Below, piece after piece: positions 5,704-12,741 of a stretch of DNA of 14,580 bases; within the stretch, counting starts at the first letter, position 1, and each line of letters begins with the position of its first letter. The position numbers and the translations under genes are program-made. The notes beneath the pieces were generated by a model. That model saw only the letters and a list, made by a program, of their open reading frames with translations, ran no database searches and had not been told where the DNA came from. The DNA lies in NCBI GenBank assembly GCA_017936985.1, contig JAGBEM010000222.1, positions 1 to 14,580 on the forward strand, read 5' to 3'. Source of the stretch: Oscillospiraceae bacterium (GTDB taxonomy: Bacteria > Bacillota_A > Clostridia > Oscillospirales > Oscillospiraceae).

Positions 5704-8171
5704 ATTGCCGCCCCCAATCGCGCATTGAATTTCAGGAACAGGTAATCAATGGTCGCCTGATCCAAAGTTTGCGGATAGATGTTGATTGTGGTTTGAGCAC
5801 CGTTTTTCATAGAAGTAGCCCCATTGCTTTCCACAACGCCTTTTACCGTGATCCCGGGGGCCAGAGAGGTATTCATATCAGCAGCCAAATCGCTGACTGC
5901 CTCACTGATCCCTTTGCTCATTTCTTCGGTGGCTTTCACAGCCTCTTCACCGTCACGGGAGATTGCTCCAGACAGACCTTTTACCAGCATCTGTCCAGCC
6001 CAGTCCATAAGGTCAGAGGGAGAGTGGATGCCAAAGAAATCACAGATTCCATTCCAGATGGACTGAATCCACGAGGATACCTTCGACCATAACCAGCCGG
6101 CAAGAGACTGGATTCCTTGCCAAAGGCCACGGACGATATTCTCGCCCACACTGACAATTTGCCCCATTGAGGAAGTGAACGCCTGTACAATCCCCGAGAT
6201 GATTTGCGGAATGGCACGGACGATTTCTACAATGATTTTAGGCAGATTCTGAATGAGGGCTACGAAGAGTTGGAAGCCAGTGGTTGCGATTTTATCTGTA
6301 TTGCCTACCAGAGCATTGACCAGATTTCCGATGATTTCCGGGATGGCTGTGAGCAATGTGACAATGATGCTGGGCAAAGCAGAGATGAGCGAGACCAGCA
6401 GATCAAATCCCGCCTGAACCAGCTGCGGAATGGAATCCAAAATGGCAGCTACAAGATTACTGATGATTTCCGGGATTGCGGTCAGAAGGGTGCTGATGAT
6501 TTTGGGCAAGGCGGTGATAAGCGAGGTGAGCAGCCGCACGCCGGTATCAATGATTTTTGGAATGCTGGAGAGGAAGAAACTCACCAGTCCATTGACAATG
6601 GTGGGCAACGCCGCAATGAGAATGGGCAGAGAATTCAGCGCACCGGTGGTCAAGCCCTCAATCAACTGCTGGGCTGCATCCAGAATGAGCGGCATACTGT
6701 CGATCAGGCCGGAAACGATTGTGACCACTGCCTCTACTGCCGTAGGGATCAACTCCGGCAAGGCCGACCCAAGTCCACCGACCAAAGCGGTCACCAGCTG
6801 TACTGCCGCATCGACCAGTAATGGCAGATTCTCTACCAGAGCGGATGCTATTGTCAGCACCGCCTGTACAGCGGCCGGGGTCAGTTCCGGAAGCGAACTC
6901 AGAATCGTAGATAAAACCTGCGTGAACAGGTCTGTCACGGTTTGCAGGAGTATGGGGAGCAGTTCGCCAACCGCATTGATGATCGCGGATACTACCGTAG
7001 GCAGGACAGCAACAATGTTTTCCAAGATGGGCACCACATTGTCTTTCACAGCGGCAAAGGCATCCACCATATTTTGGGTGAGGTTCAGCATATCCGCATC
7101 CGCATTGCCCAGGCCTGCAATGAAGGAATCAATGGACGCCCTCATAAGACCGATGGAACCGGAAATGGTCTCGGTTGCCTCTCGCTCAAAGTTGCCTGCA
7201 TACTGCTGGGTCTGTTCCAGGAAATATGCCATGGATACCTCTGCCTTTTCAGCATTGGACATGGAGGCCCAGGCCTTGTCATAGCCATTTGCCATGGCAT
7301 AGGCTTCCAAGGTGGTATTGTTCATGGCAACACCAAGGTTGTCCATCATGGTGTAGTTGCCCTTTGCCGCACCGGTCACAGCCTCCAAAGCTGCTTCGGT
7401 TTCAATGCCCATGACGGAAGCCATATCGGCGGCTCTCTGCATGGCATCGGTGGTCAATTGCAAAGAACGCTGTTGGGAGACACCACTGCCCTGGAACAGC
7501 GCGCCCATCTTGTTCGCGGTTGCCAGGTATTCACTCTGGGATGTACCCATTGTGCGGTAGGCTTCTTCGGAAATGGCCATCAACTCATTGGCGTAGTCAC
7601 CGTATACGGCAACTGCACCGCCCAGGTTCTGCTCCAGCTCACCAAACTGCTGAACAACAGTACCGGCCAGCTTTACCGTGGCGGCTCCTGCGGCAACTAC
7701 CACAGCACCCATGGCGGCACCGACACTCTTCAGAACGGCGCCCAGACCGCTGAACTTCTTTTCAGATTCTTCGGCGGCATCACCGGCATCTTCCAGTTCC
7801 TCTCCCATGTCATCGGCATCGTCGGAGCATTCCTCCAACTCACGCTCCATGTCATTGAGGGCGGCTTTCGCGTTGTTCAGCTGGATCTGCCAGTTCTGCG
7901 TCCGGCGGTCATTCTCTCCAAAGGATTCCGTGGCATTGTCCAGCGCCTTTGGGAGCATTTCGATTTTCTGCTTCTGGGCATCGATCTGGGAGGTGAGGGT
8001 TTTATGCCGTGCTGCCAGCGCCTCCGCAGAATTATCGTTTTTGCTGAACTGGGATTGCACCAGCTTCATTTCGGAGCCGAGAACCTTGAAGGATTGGTTA
8101 ATTTCATTCAGAGCCTTTTTGAATTCCTTTTCGCCTTCCAGACCAATTTTCAGACCAAAGGTATCAGCCAC
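5700..8171 (-). CDS. Tail tape measure protein
   Basis: This 823-residue protein sets the tail length and is threaded through the tail tube. It has a charged coiled-coil-like N-terminus (about 10-140), a glycine/alanine hydrophobic segment (143-172) and a core domain (about 175-355). A long hydrophobic zone of six 44-residue repeats follows (406-669). After it come a Trp-rich stretch (683-711) and the FFGIHSPSDLMDWAGQMLVKGL motif (712-733), which is typical of siphophage tape measures. The start is GTG (8171-8169) with AAGGAGGTGA at 8187-8178, a perfect match to the 16S anti-Shine-Dalgarno. At roughly 0.15 nm per residue a fully helical protein would span about 120 nm, a rough guide to tail length. 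It follows the chaperone frameshift cassette, the standard order. Confidence 0.95.
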   Translation of the reverse strand: MADTFGLKIGLEGEKEFKKALNEINQSFKVLGSEMKLVQSQFSKNDNSAEALAARHKTLTSQIDAQKQKIEMLPKALDNATESFGENDRRTQNWQIQLNNAKAALNDMERELEECSDDADDMGEELEDAGDAAEESEKKFSGLGAVLKSVGAAMGAVVVAAGAATVKLAGTVVQQFGELEQNLGGAVAVYGDYANELMAISEEAYRTMGTSQSEYLATANKMGALFQGSGVSQQRSLQLTTDAMQRAADMASVMGIETEAALEAVTGAAKGNYTMMDNLGVAMNNTTLEAYAMANGYDKAWASMSNAEKAEVSMAYFLEQTQQYAGNFEREATETISGSIGLMRASIDSFIAGLGNADADMLNLTQNMVDAFAAVKDNVVPILENIVAVLPTVVSAIINAVGELLPILLQTVTDLFTQVLSTILSSLPELTPAAVQAVLTIASALVENLPLLVDAAVQLVTALVGGLGSALPELIPTAVEAVVTIVSGLIDSMPLILDAAQQLIEGLTTGALNSLPILIAALPTIVNGLVSFFLSSIPKIIDTGVRLLTSLITALPKIISTLLTAIPEIISNLVAAILDSIPQLVQAGFDLLVSLISALPSIIVTLLTAIPEIIGNLVNALVGNTDKIATTGFQLFVALIQNLPKIIVEIVRAIPQIISGIVQAFTSSMGQIVSVGENIVRGLWQGIQSLAGWLWSKVSSWIQSIWNGICDFFGIHSPSDLMDWAGQMLVKGLSGAISRDGEEAVKATEEMSKGISEAVSDLAADMNTSLAPGITVKGVVESNGATSMKNGAQTTINIYPQTLDQATIDYLFLKFNARLGAAI
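6165..6956 (-). repeat. Six 44-residue (132-bp) repeats within the tape measure
   Basis: Proline columns recur at residues 406, 450, 494, 538 and 582, with the sixth unit carrying D at 626. A second set falls at 556, 600 and 644 and a third at 523, 567, 611 and 655. All are spaced by exactly 44 residues. The units share a hydrophobic xLPxIIxTLLTAIPEII-like pattern. Forty-four is four times eleven, the repeat length described in other tape measures. Confidence 0.85.
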
Positions 8172-8177
8172 GGTGAA

Positions 8178-8187
8178 TCACCTCCTT
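8178..8187 (-). promoter_or_regulatory. Ribosome site deciding the GTG start of the tape measure
   Basis: AAGGAGGTGA is fully complementary to the 3' end of 16S rRNA and lies six bases before GTG 8171. It sits in the gap after the frameshifted chaperone stop (TGA 8192-8190). Confidence 0.85.
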
Positions 8188-8189
8188 CC

Positions 8190-8761
8190 TCAGATTCCAT
8201 CCGGGATGATCTCGTCGATGAAAACCTCCCGTTTGGGTCTGGAAATGCCGTTGTACTGCTTGTGACACTCCCAGAGATCCAGGAGTAAGCCAAACGGCAT
8301 CAGCCAGGTTTCGTCCCAGGAAAGACGAAGCTGGCTGATGCCGTAATAAAGCAGTCGGGTAAATAACTCCTCGTCACTTACCCGACTGCCGCGTTTTTTG
8401 GGTCATCCTCGCTGACGATGTTGCGCTTGGTGCCCTTATACAGCGCCTCCGTGATGGCCTCCTTGTAGGATGCCAAATCCGCAGGTGTGGTCAGGAGTTC
8501 CACATTTTCCTCGGTAAGCAGATCCAGCTTGCTGTCCGCATGGCGGAGATTGTGGATGAGAATGGACTGGTTTGCCAGAAGGGTGATAAGCCAGACGATT
8601 TCGCCGATGGCCAGTTCGAAATTCTCGGACTTCATTAGCTTGTCGCCCAGGTTTTCCAGACCGCCATAGCGACCGGCGATTTGTTTCGTTGCTCTTGTGG
8701 TCAGGACCAGACTGTATTCCTCACCACCAATCGTGATGGTAGCAGTGCGTTCATTATCCAT
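8190..8761 (-). CDS. Tail assembly chaperone GT fusion made by -1 frameshift
   Basis: Reading starts at ATG 8761 and runs through 123 zero-frame codons to the slippery AAA-AAC. It then shifts back one base at 8393, reads 67 more codons and ends at TGA 8192-8190, giving 190 residues. The added part includes DEELFTRLLYYGISQLRLSW and LLDLWECHKQYNG, resembling the T domain of siphophage tail chaperones just ahead of the tape measure. In lambda, gpGT binds the tape measure and recruits tail-tube subunits. The T part has no start of its own near its beginning: the first in-frame ATG (8300) is already 31 codons in. Support is the slippery heptamer, the downstream stem-loop and the correct position. 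The frameshift itself is not measured. Confidence 0.88.
8351..8389 (-). other. Frameshift-stimulating stem-loop (perfect 12-bp stem)
   Basis: GCAGTCGGGTAA (8389-8378) is the exact reverse complement of TTACCCGACTGC (8362-8351), with a 15-base loop. The stem starts three bases after the slippery heptamer and contains the zero-frame TAA stop. This fits a -1 frameshift stimulator. Bacterial examples usually have a slightly longer spacer. Confidence 0.85.
8378..8761 (-). CDS. Tail assembly chaperone G (zero-frame product)
   Basis: This 127-residue product lies between the major tail protein and the tape measure, the place of lambda gpG-like chaperones. It begins MDNERTATITIGGEEYSLVL and has helical segments such as LAIGEIVWLITLLANQSILI. 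It resembles small Firmicutes phage chaperones; DUF6096 comes to mind, but I could not verify this. The zero frame ends only four codons after the slippery site (GCG GCA GTC GGG TAA), so G and GT share residues 1-123. The start ATG has AAGGAGG seven bases upstream and follows the tail-protein stop by 14 bases. It should coat the hydrophobic tape measure during tail assembly. Confidence 0.88.
   Translation of the reverse strand: MDNERTATITIGGEEYSLVLTTRATKQIAGRYGGLENLGDKLMKSENFELAIGEIVWLITLLANQSILIHNLRHADSKLDLLTEENVELLTTPADLASYKEAITEALYKGTKRNIVSEDDPKNAAVG
8393..8399 (-). promoter_or_regulatory. -1 ribosomal frameshift slippery heptamer A-AAA-AAC
   Basis: The minus strand reads CCA AAA AAC in the zero frame of the chaperone gene, placing A-AAA-AAC in the right phase for a tandem -1 slip. 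A GAGG lies seven bases upstream and might act as a stimulating Shine-Dalgarno-like element, as in dnaX. The -1 frame is open from here to 8190. Confidence 0.9.
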
Positions 8762-8775
8762 AAAGTGCCTCCTTA

Positions 8776-9360
8776 TCAGGCGGTATAGGCAGGCTCATAG
8801 ACCTCGTTATACCAATTGACGATGGTTTCTTCCGCAACGGTGGTATCGCCCTCGGTCACTTCTGCCTTCCAGGGGTGCTTTCCTCTGGAATCGGCCTTGT
8901 TCCGGCGAAGAATCGTACCTTCAATGGTGGGGGTGGAGAAGGTGATGCTGTCGCCCTTGGTGGCGAGGTTGGCGGCAGGAATGCCGAACTTCACACGGTA
9001 CAGCCAGAAATACTTGTATTTCCCATTCGCCTTTTTGGCCCGGAAGCCGATGGCGACAGGAGAACCGCCGTCTTCGCTGGCAGACACGATAACACCATTG
9101 GCATCAATGGTGGCGCCGGTCAGATCGGATGCAACGGCCGCACCGATATCATCCACGCCAAGGGTCAGTTTACCGCTCTTGAATTCCTTGACGACTTCTG
9201 CCGCACCATCATCTGCGTAGAGCGTGGCCTCTGCCAGTTCCACAGACAAATCGGCGGTCATGGCTTTTGCAAGCTGGGTAGGTTTTCCATAGCTTTCCTC
9301 GCCATTTTCCGAATCCGTAATCTTGGCGTAGTACAGCTTATCAAGGCCAATTGTAGCCAT
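8776..9360 (-). CDS. Major tail protein, phi13 family
   Basis: This 194-residue protein forms the tail tube. Its N-terminus (MATIGLDKLYYAKITDSENG ... ESYGKPTQLAKAMTADLSVE) and the later FRAKKANGKYKYFWLYRVKFG and FSTPTIEGTILRR segments match the phi13-type major tail protein family as I know it. The length is typical and there is no extra C-terminal Ig-like domain. The start ATG has GGAGG nine bases upstream, which lies inside the last codons of the previous gene. The gap to that gene is three bases. The downstream chaperone genes and tape measure complete the tail-tube assembly set. Confidence 0.93.
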   Translation of the reverse strand: MATIGLDKLYYAKITDSENGEESYGKPTQLAKAMTADLSVELAEATLYADDGAAEVVKEFKSGKLTLGVDDIGAAVASDLTGATIDANGVIVSASEDGGSPVAIGFRAKKANGKYKYFWLYRVKFGIPAANLATKGDSITFSTPTIEGTILRRNKADSRGKHPWKAEVTEGDTTVAEETIVNWYNEVYEPAYTA

Positions 9361-9363
9361 TGG

Positions 9364-9705
9364 TTATTCCTCCATTTCATAATAATTTGCCACATCCATG
9401 GCATAGTTGTGATAACCGGTCTCGGTATCGTATCCGAGATACCGACGATCTGTTATGGTCAGATCCGCAGCCAGAAAGTCACGAATGAGGGCGTTTTTGC
9501 GCTTTGTGTAGTTTCCCGTGGTAAACAGGGAAACCCGCAACTCCTGGACATCGACGCCGGGATCATTGTCGGCGAATATGTCAAAGGTATCTGAAAGCGG
9601 TGTCAACACCAGGTATTCCTCTGGGGGAGCAGCCTGAAATACACCGGTCTCAACTGCGATGCCAGCATTTGCAGCTATGGCGGTCAAATCCGAAAGCAAA
9701 CTCAC
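9364..9705 (-). CDS. Tail completion / tail terminator-like protein
   Basis: This 113-residue protein lies between the HK97 gp10-like gene and the major tail protein, where siphophages carry the tail terminator (lambda gpU-like) that caps the tube and joins it to the head. The sequence (LVLTPLSDTFDIFADNDPGV, VQELRVSLFTTGNY, YHNYAMDVANYYEMEE) has the mixed alpha/beta character of that group. The start is GTG (9705-9703), overlapping the previous stop as GTGA, with GGAGG about ten bases upstream. The assignment rests mainly on position and size. The family is uncertain. Confidence 0.7.
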   Translation of the reverse strand: MSLLSDLTAIAANAGIAVETGVFQAAPPEEYLVLTPLSDTFDIFADNDPGVDVQELRVSLFTTGNYTKRKNALIRDFLAADLTITDRRYLGYDTETGYHNYAMDVANYYEMEE

Positions 9706-10133
9706 AGCTTCTTCACCTCCGCTTCAAGTGTGTCTTTCATGACCTGGATACACACCGCTTTGGAGGAGGTCTTGGCGGGCTTCATAAATGGCTTGGGGGC
9801 CTGGCCATGTTTCCCATATTCCAGGATGTTGGCGATTTTTGCATTGCTGCTGCCGTCTGACCGGGGTTCAGAAAAACCCACCTTGATGTCATGGTTGCCA
9901 GACTTGTTCAGCTTGACCGGGGAAAGACCAAGAGAATCCACCAGCTCACCGGTGGATCTGGAATCGTATTTGGTGCCGGTACCGACAACGGTGGCAAGGT
10001 TGCGCTGGGCTTTCGCAAGGACAACCTCGCCGCCAGCTTCCAATACGCTTTCTGCAACGGAATCAAATTGATTCCCGAGGCGGGACAGCTGTTCCAAGAA
10101 CGCATCCGGGAAATTTATGTCAGCCTTTGCCAT
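9702..10133 (-). CDS. HK97 gp10-like neck / tail component
   Basis: This 143-residue protein begins MAKADINFPD and has features of the HK97 gp10 family: an N-terminal helix (LEQLSRLGNQFDSVAESVLEA), AKAQRNLA, TGELVDSLG, then the FSEPRSDGSSNAKIANILEY and GKHGQAPKPFMKPA motifs typical of the C-terminal half. It acts in the connection between head and tail. I chose ATG 10133 because AAAGGTGG lies about nine bases upstream and the family starts there. The frame is open further upstream inside the previous gene. It overlaps that gene by 14 bases and the next by four (GTGA). Confidence 0.9.
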   Translation of the reverse strand: MAKADINFPDAFLEQLSRLGNQFDSVAESVLEAGGEVVLAKAQRNLATVVGTGTKYDSRSTGELVDSLGLSPVKLNKSGNHDIKVGFSEPRSDGSSNAKIANILEYGKHGQAPKPFMKPAKTSSKAVCIQVMKDTLEAEVKKL

Positions 10134-10461
10134 CGGTAGCCACCACCTTTTTTGCCAGAACTTCAATGTACATTCCTTTGCCTTTGACATCCTCCACAGA
10201 TGTGATCTCAAATCTTCCGTCCTCACAGACAAGAATGTGATCGGTGGTAATTGTCAGTCCAGGGATACAGCGAAAGCGGAAAAGGTCGGTGGCAACAGAG
10301 AATGCGGCGAGATTTGCCCAACGCTGACTGCCATGACGGCCTTCTCTGTACACTCGGACAGAAGCAAGGACTTCATCCTCGGTGGAAGTGAAGCCCTCGC
10401 TGTCCTTGACCTGACGAGTTTTTACGATGTCGGCAAATCCGTTCATTTTTCCAAAGGACAT
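10120..10461 (-). CDS. Head closure / head-tail adaptor protein (SPP1 gp16-like)
   Basis: This 113-residue protein begins MSFGKMNGFADIVKTRQVKD and contains EDEVLASVRVYREGRHGSQRW and FRFRCIPGLTITTDHILVCEDGRFEITSVEDV, a beta-barrel pattern found in head-tail joining proteins (Phage_H_T_join, SPP1 gp16-like). It should plug and close the head after DNA packaging. The ATG at 10461 has GAAGGTG about six bases upstream and begins two bases after the preceding stop. An ATG five codons further upstream (10476) has no good ribosome site and would overlap that gene. The 10461 start is therefore preferred. Confidence 0.85.
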   Translation of the reverse strand: MSFGKMNGFADIVKTRQVKDSEGFTSTEDEVLASVRVYREGRHGSQRWANLAAFSVATDLFRFRCIPGLTITTDHILVCEDGRFEITSVEDVKGKGMYIEVLAKKVVATDGKG

Positions 10462-10463
10462 GG

Positions 10464-10775
10464 TCACACCTTCCATTCCCGGTCGAGCCGAAGCAGAAGG
10501 TTAACCGTGTTCCAGACCTGCTGACCAGCCTGCACATTATCGGCAAAGAAGCCACCGGTACTGCCATCCCTGGATTCATAAAAATGGGAGGTCAGCATGA
10601 TAATGGCCTGCTCCGTTGTAGGGGACATAGGGTTGTTCTTATAGAACCCGGCCGGGATATGCTGGTAGCTTTCGGCGTAGGAAACAGCGGCGGTGATGTA
10701 GCTTTCCAGCAACGCATCATCCGCCGAATGTTCCAGAATCAGATTTGCTTTGACCTTCATAAGAAGTTCATCCAT
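10464..10775 (-). CDS. Head-tail connector protein (HK97 gp6-like)
   Basis: This 103-residue protein (MDELLMKVKANLILEHSADD, LESYITAAVSYAESYQHIPA, SPTTEQAIIMLTSHFYESRDG) has the helical pattern of phage connector proteins of the gp6 / Phage_connect_1 group, which bind below the portal. The start is either ATG 10775 or the GTG directly before it at 10778. GGGAGG lies eight bases from the ATG and five from the GTG, so the choice is open and I list the ATG. The gene follows the capsid stop by about 20 bases and ends two bases before the next start. Confidence 0.85.
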   Translation of the reverse strand: MDELLMKVKANLILEHSADDALLESYITAAVSYAESYQHIPAGFYKNNPMSPTTEQAIIMLTSHFYESRDGSTGGFFADNVQAGQQVWNTVNLLLRLDREWKV

Positions 10776-10794
10776 CACCGCCGCCTCCCATCAC

Positions 10795-12003
10795 TTAAGT
10801 AGCGGATTTCATCTGAAGCACCTTCATGGCTTCAGGCAGAACCAGCTTGGCATCCACGCGCTTGGTAGCCAGGAAACCGATCTGGCCGGTGTCAGCGTAC
10901 CGCTCGTTGAGACGCTTGAAGGTCACGCCCTGGCGGTCACCGATCCAGTAGAAGTTGAAGTCGCCAAAGAGGATGGGCTTGGTGCCGGCAGCGATTGCGG
11001 GCATAAAGGGAGAAGTGAACACAGGCTTGCCCAGCAGAGTCTCATGGTCACCCTCGTGGAGCGCCTTCTGCCACAGGAACTGACCATCGTTGCCTTTCAG
11101 CTTGCGGATGGCGGCCATAGTGGCATCGTTGAACACCCAAATAGCATTCTCGCGGTAAGGCGCTTCCAGGCTGTAGAACAGGGAGATGACTTCCTCTGCG
11201 GTGATAGCGGTTGCGGAAGCGGCAGTAACACCGACCTCGGCACCGCCATTTTTAGCCAGGACACCCAGAGGCTTGCCGGTACCGTCGCCATTGAAGAAGG
11301 CGTCCTCCTCCTTGTTGCCGATACGGCGGGCGAATTCTGCAGAGAAATAACCCTCCAGGTCAAAAGCGGCATCATTCAGAAGTTCCTCGGATACCTTGAT
11401 GATGGTACCGACCTTGTGGGCTCCGATGGTCTGCTGACCAAAGGTGTCGTCACCCTCGGGGATACCGCCCTCCTCGTCAATCCAGGAAGCGGTGCCCTTA
11501 TTGGTCACAACGGGAATCTTGTGGCTGCCGGAATTGGTCTGGAAAACATAGGCGTGTTCGCGGATGATACGCTTCCTGCCCAGGGACTGAACCAGCGTGT
11601 GCTCGAACTCATCGGGAACAAGGTAGCCTCCCTCAGAGTCGACGCCAACCTGCAGGGCATTGCGGACTTCGTAGGAGATGCCGTTGCGGGAACGAGTCGC
11701 ATTCCAGAATGCATCCTTGTAGGCATCGGAGGCACGGCCAGTCTTGGTGTCTACCTTGGCAGTGGCTTCGGGCTTGTGGGTGATGGGGCTGTTGACAGGA
11801 GCATTCAGCTCGCGCTCCATGGCTTCCTGCCGTTCCAGACGGCTGATTTCCTTGCCCAGGTCATTGATCTCCTGCTCCATCTTGGCGTAGGTGGCATCGT
11901 CCTCGGCGGACAGGGTGCCGTTCTCTCTGCGGTGGGTTTCCAGGAAAGCCTTGGTGCTTTCCCACAGCTTGGCGCGCTTATTGCGCAGTTCGTTGATGGT
12001 CAT
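10795..12003 (-). CDS. Major capsid protein, HK97 fold
   Basis: This 402-residue protein forms the head shell. The first 70 residues are charged and coiled-coil-like (ELRNKRAKLWESTKAFLETH), as in the scaffold-like delta domain of HK97 that the neighbouring protease removes. The mature fold likely begins before DSEGGYLVPDEF (about 122-133). Later segments such as FGQQTIGAHKVGTIIKVSEE, DLEGYFSAEFARRIGNKEED, AFFNGDGTGKPLGVL and NAIWVFNDATMAAIRKLKG are typical of the family. The ATG at 12003 has GGAGG seven bases upstream. An ATG two codons earlier is too close to that site. It follows the protease gene by 15 bases. Confidence 0.96.
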   Translation of the reverse strand: MTINELRNKRAKLWESTKAFLETHRRENGTLSAEDDATYAKMEQEINDLGKEISRLERQEAMERELNAPVNSPITHKPEATAKVDTKTGRASDAYKDAFWNATRSRNGISYEVRNALQVGVDSEGGYLVPDEFEHTLVQSLGRKRIIREHAYVFQTNSGSHKIPVVTNKGTASWIDEEGGIPEGDDTFGQQTIGAHKVGTIIKVSEELLNDAAFDLEGYFSAEFARRIGNKEEDAFFNGDGTGKPLGVLAKNGGAEVGVTAASATAITAEEVISLFYSLEAPYRENAIWVFNDATMAAIRKLKGNDGQFLWQKALHEGDHETLLGKPVFTSPFMPAIAAGTKPILFGDFNFYWIGDRQGVTFKRLNERYADTGQIGFLATKRVDAKLVLPEAMKVLQMKSAT

Positions 12004-12018
12004 ATACATTCCTCCATT

Positions 12019-12741
12019 TCAGTATTTCAAAAGGTTAAGGCGCTCCATCAGTTCATCGACGGAGCGCCCGGTGGGTACAGTTTTCATAGGTGTTTGGGGC
12101 TTTGCCTTGGAGGTGATTTTATTCACCAGCGTCTGCTGGACTGCCTTGCCGGAGAAAGCGTAAGCGGGAATCTCCGCTGTCAGCTTTTCGTCCTTGAGGG
12201 TATCGTCCGCAAAGCCCAGCTCAATGGCCTTATTGGCGTTCATCCAGGTTTCCTCATCCATGAGATGGGACAGCTTGGTGCGGGACAGGCCCGTGCGGAT
12301 TTCATAGGCGTTGATAATGCTTTCTTTCACCTCGTTCAGCATATCAATTGCCTTCTGCATATCCTCATGGTCGCCAAGGGCTACGGTGGCGGGATTGTGG
12401 ATCATCATGAGAGCGGTGGGAGCCATCAGTACCCGGGTACTGGCCATGGCGATCACGGAGGCTGCGGATGCCGCTAGACCGTCGATCTTCACGGTGACCT
12501 TGCCCTTGTAATCCATGAGCATGGAGTAAATCTGACTGGCTGCAACGCAATCCCCGCCAGGGGAATTGATCCAGATGGTGATGTCGCCGGTTCCCGCGTT
12601 CAGTTCATCTCGGAAAATCTTGGGGGTCACATCGTCATCGAACCAGGATTCCTCGGCAATGGTGCCGTAGAGTTCAAGAACCCGTTCGGCTGCTTCGCCG
12701 TCTGTCTGATTTTTCCACGCCCAGAACTTCTTGTTCTTCAT
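12019..12741 (-). CDS. Prohead protease, ClpP-like (S14)
   Basis: This 240-residue ClpP-type serine protease should cut the capsid N-terminal domain during head maturation. The oxyanion region is WINSPGGD (57-64). The probable nucleophile is S92 in GLAASAAS, the histidine is H115 in MMIHNP, and the acidic third residue may be E164 (EETWMNANKA). Length and order (portal, protease, capsid) match HK97-like phages. ATG 12741 has AAAAGGAGG eight bases upstream. The frame stays open further upstream inside the portal gene, but that part lacks any family character. The start lies inside the portal gene, giving a 68-base overlap in another frame. Confidence 0.94.
   Translation of the reverse strand: MKNKKFWAWKNQTDGEAAERVLELYGTIAEESWFDDDVTPKIFRDELNAGTGDITIWINSPGGDCVAASQIYSMLMDYKGKVTVKIDGLAASAASVIAMASTRVLMAPTALMMIHNPATVALGDHEDMQKAIDMLNEVKESIINAYEIRTGLSRTKLSHLMDEETWMNANKAIELGFADDTLKDEKLTAEIPAYAFSGKAVQQTLVNKITSKAKPQTPMKTVPTGRSVDELMERLNLLKY

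Noticed and set aside
6942..8288. A 448-codon plus-strand frame opposite the tape measure
   Set aside because: It mirrors the tape-measure reading frame and its composition follows that gene. No recognisable domain is present.
8190..8300. A separate T gene starting at the in-frame ATG at 8300
   Set aside because: This would drop the first 31 residues of the conserved extension and has no ribosome site. The slippery heptamer explains expression.
8351..8389. Reading the perfect stem-loop as a terminator
   Set aside because: On the minus strand it is followed only by TTTATT, and it lies inside the frameshifted coding region ahead of the tape measure. A frameshift stimulator explains its place better.
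10750..12477. A 575-codon open frame on the plus strand opposite the capsid and protease genes
   Set aside because: It is the antisense shadow of two clear phage genes, has no family character and shows no ribosome site in context. GC-biased codon use readily leaves such frames open.
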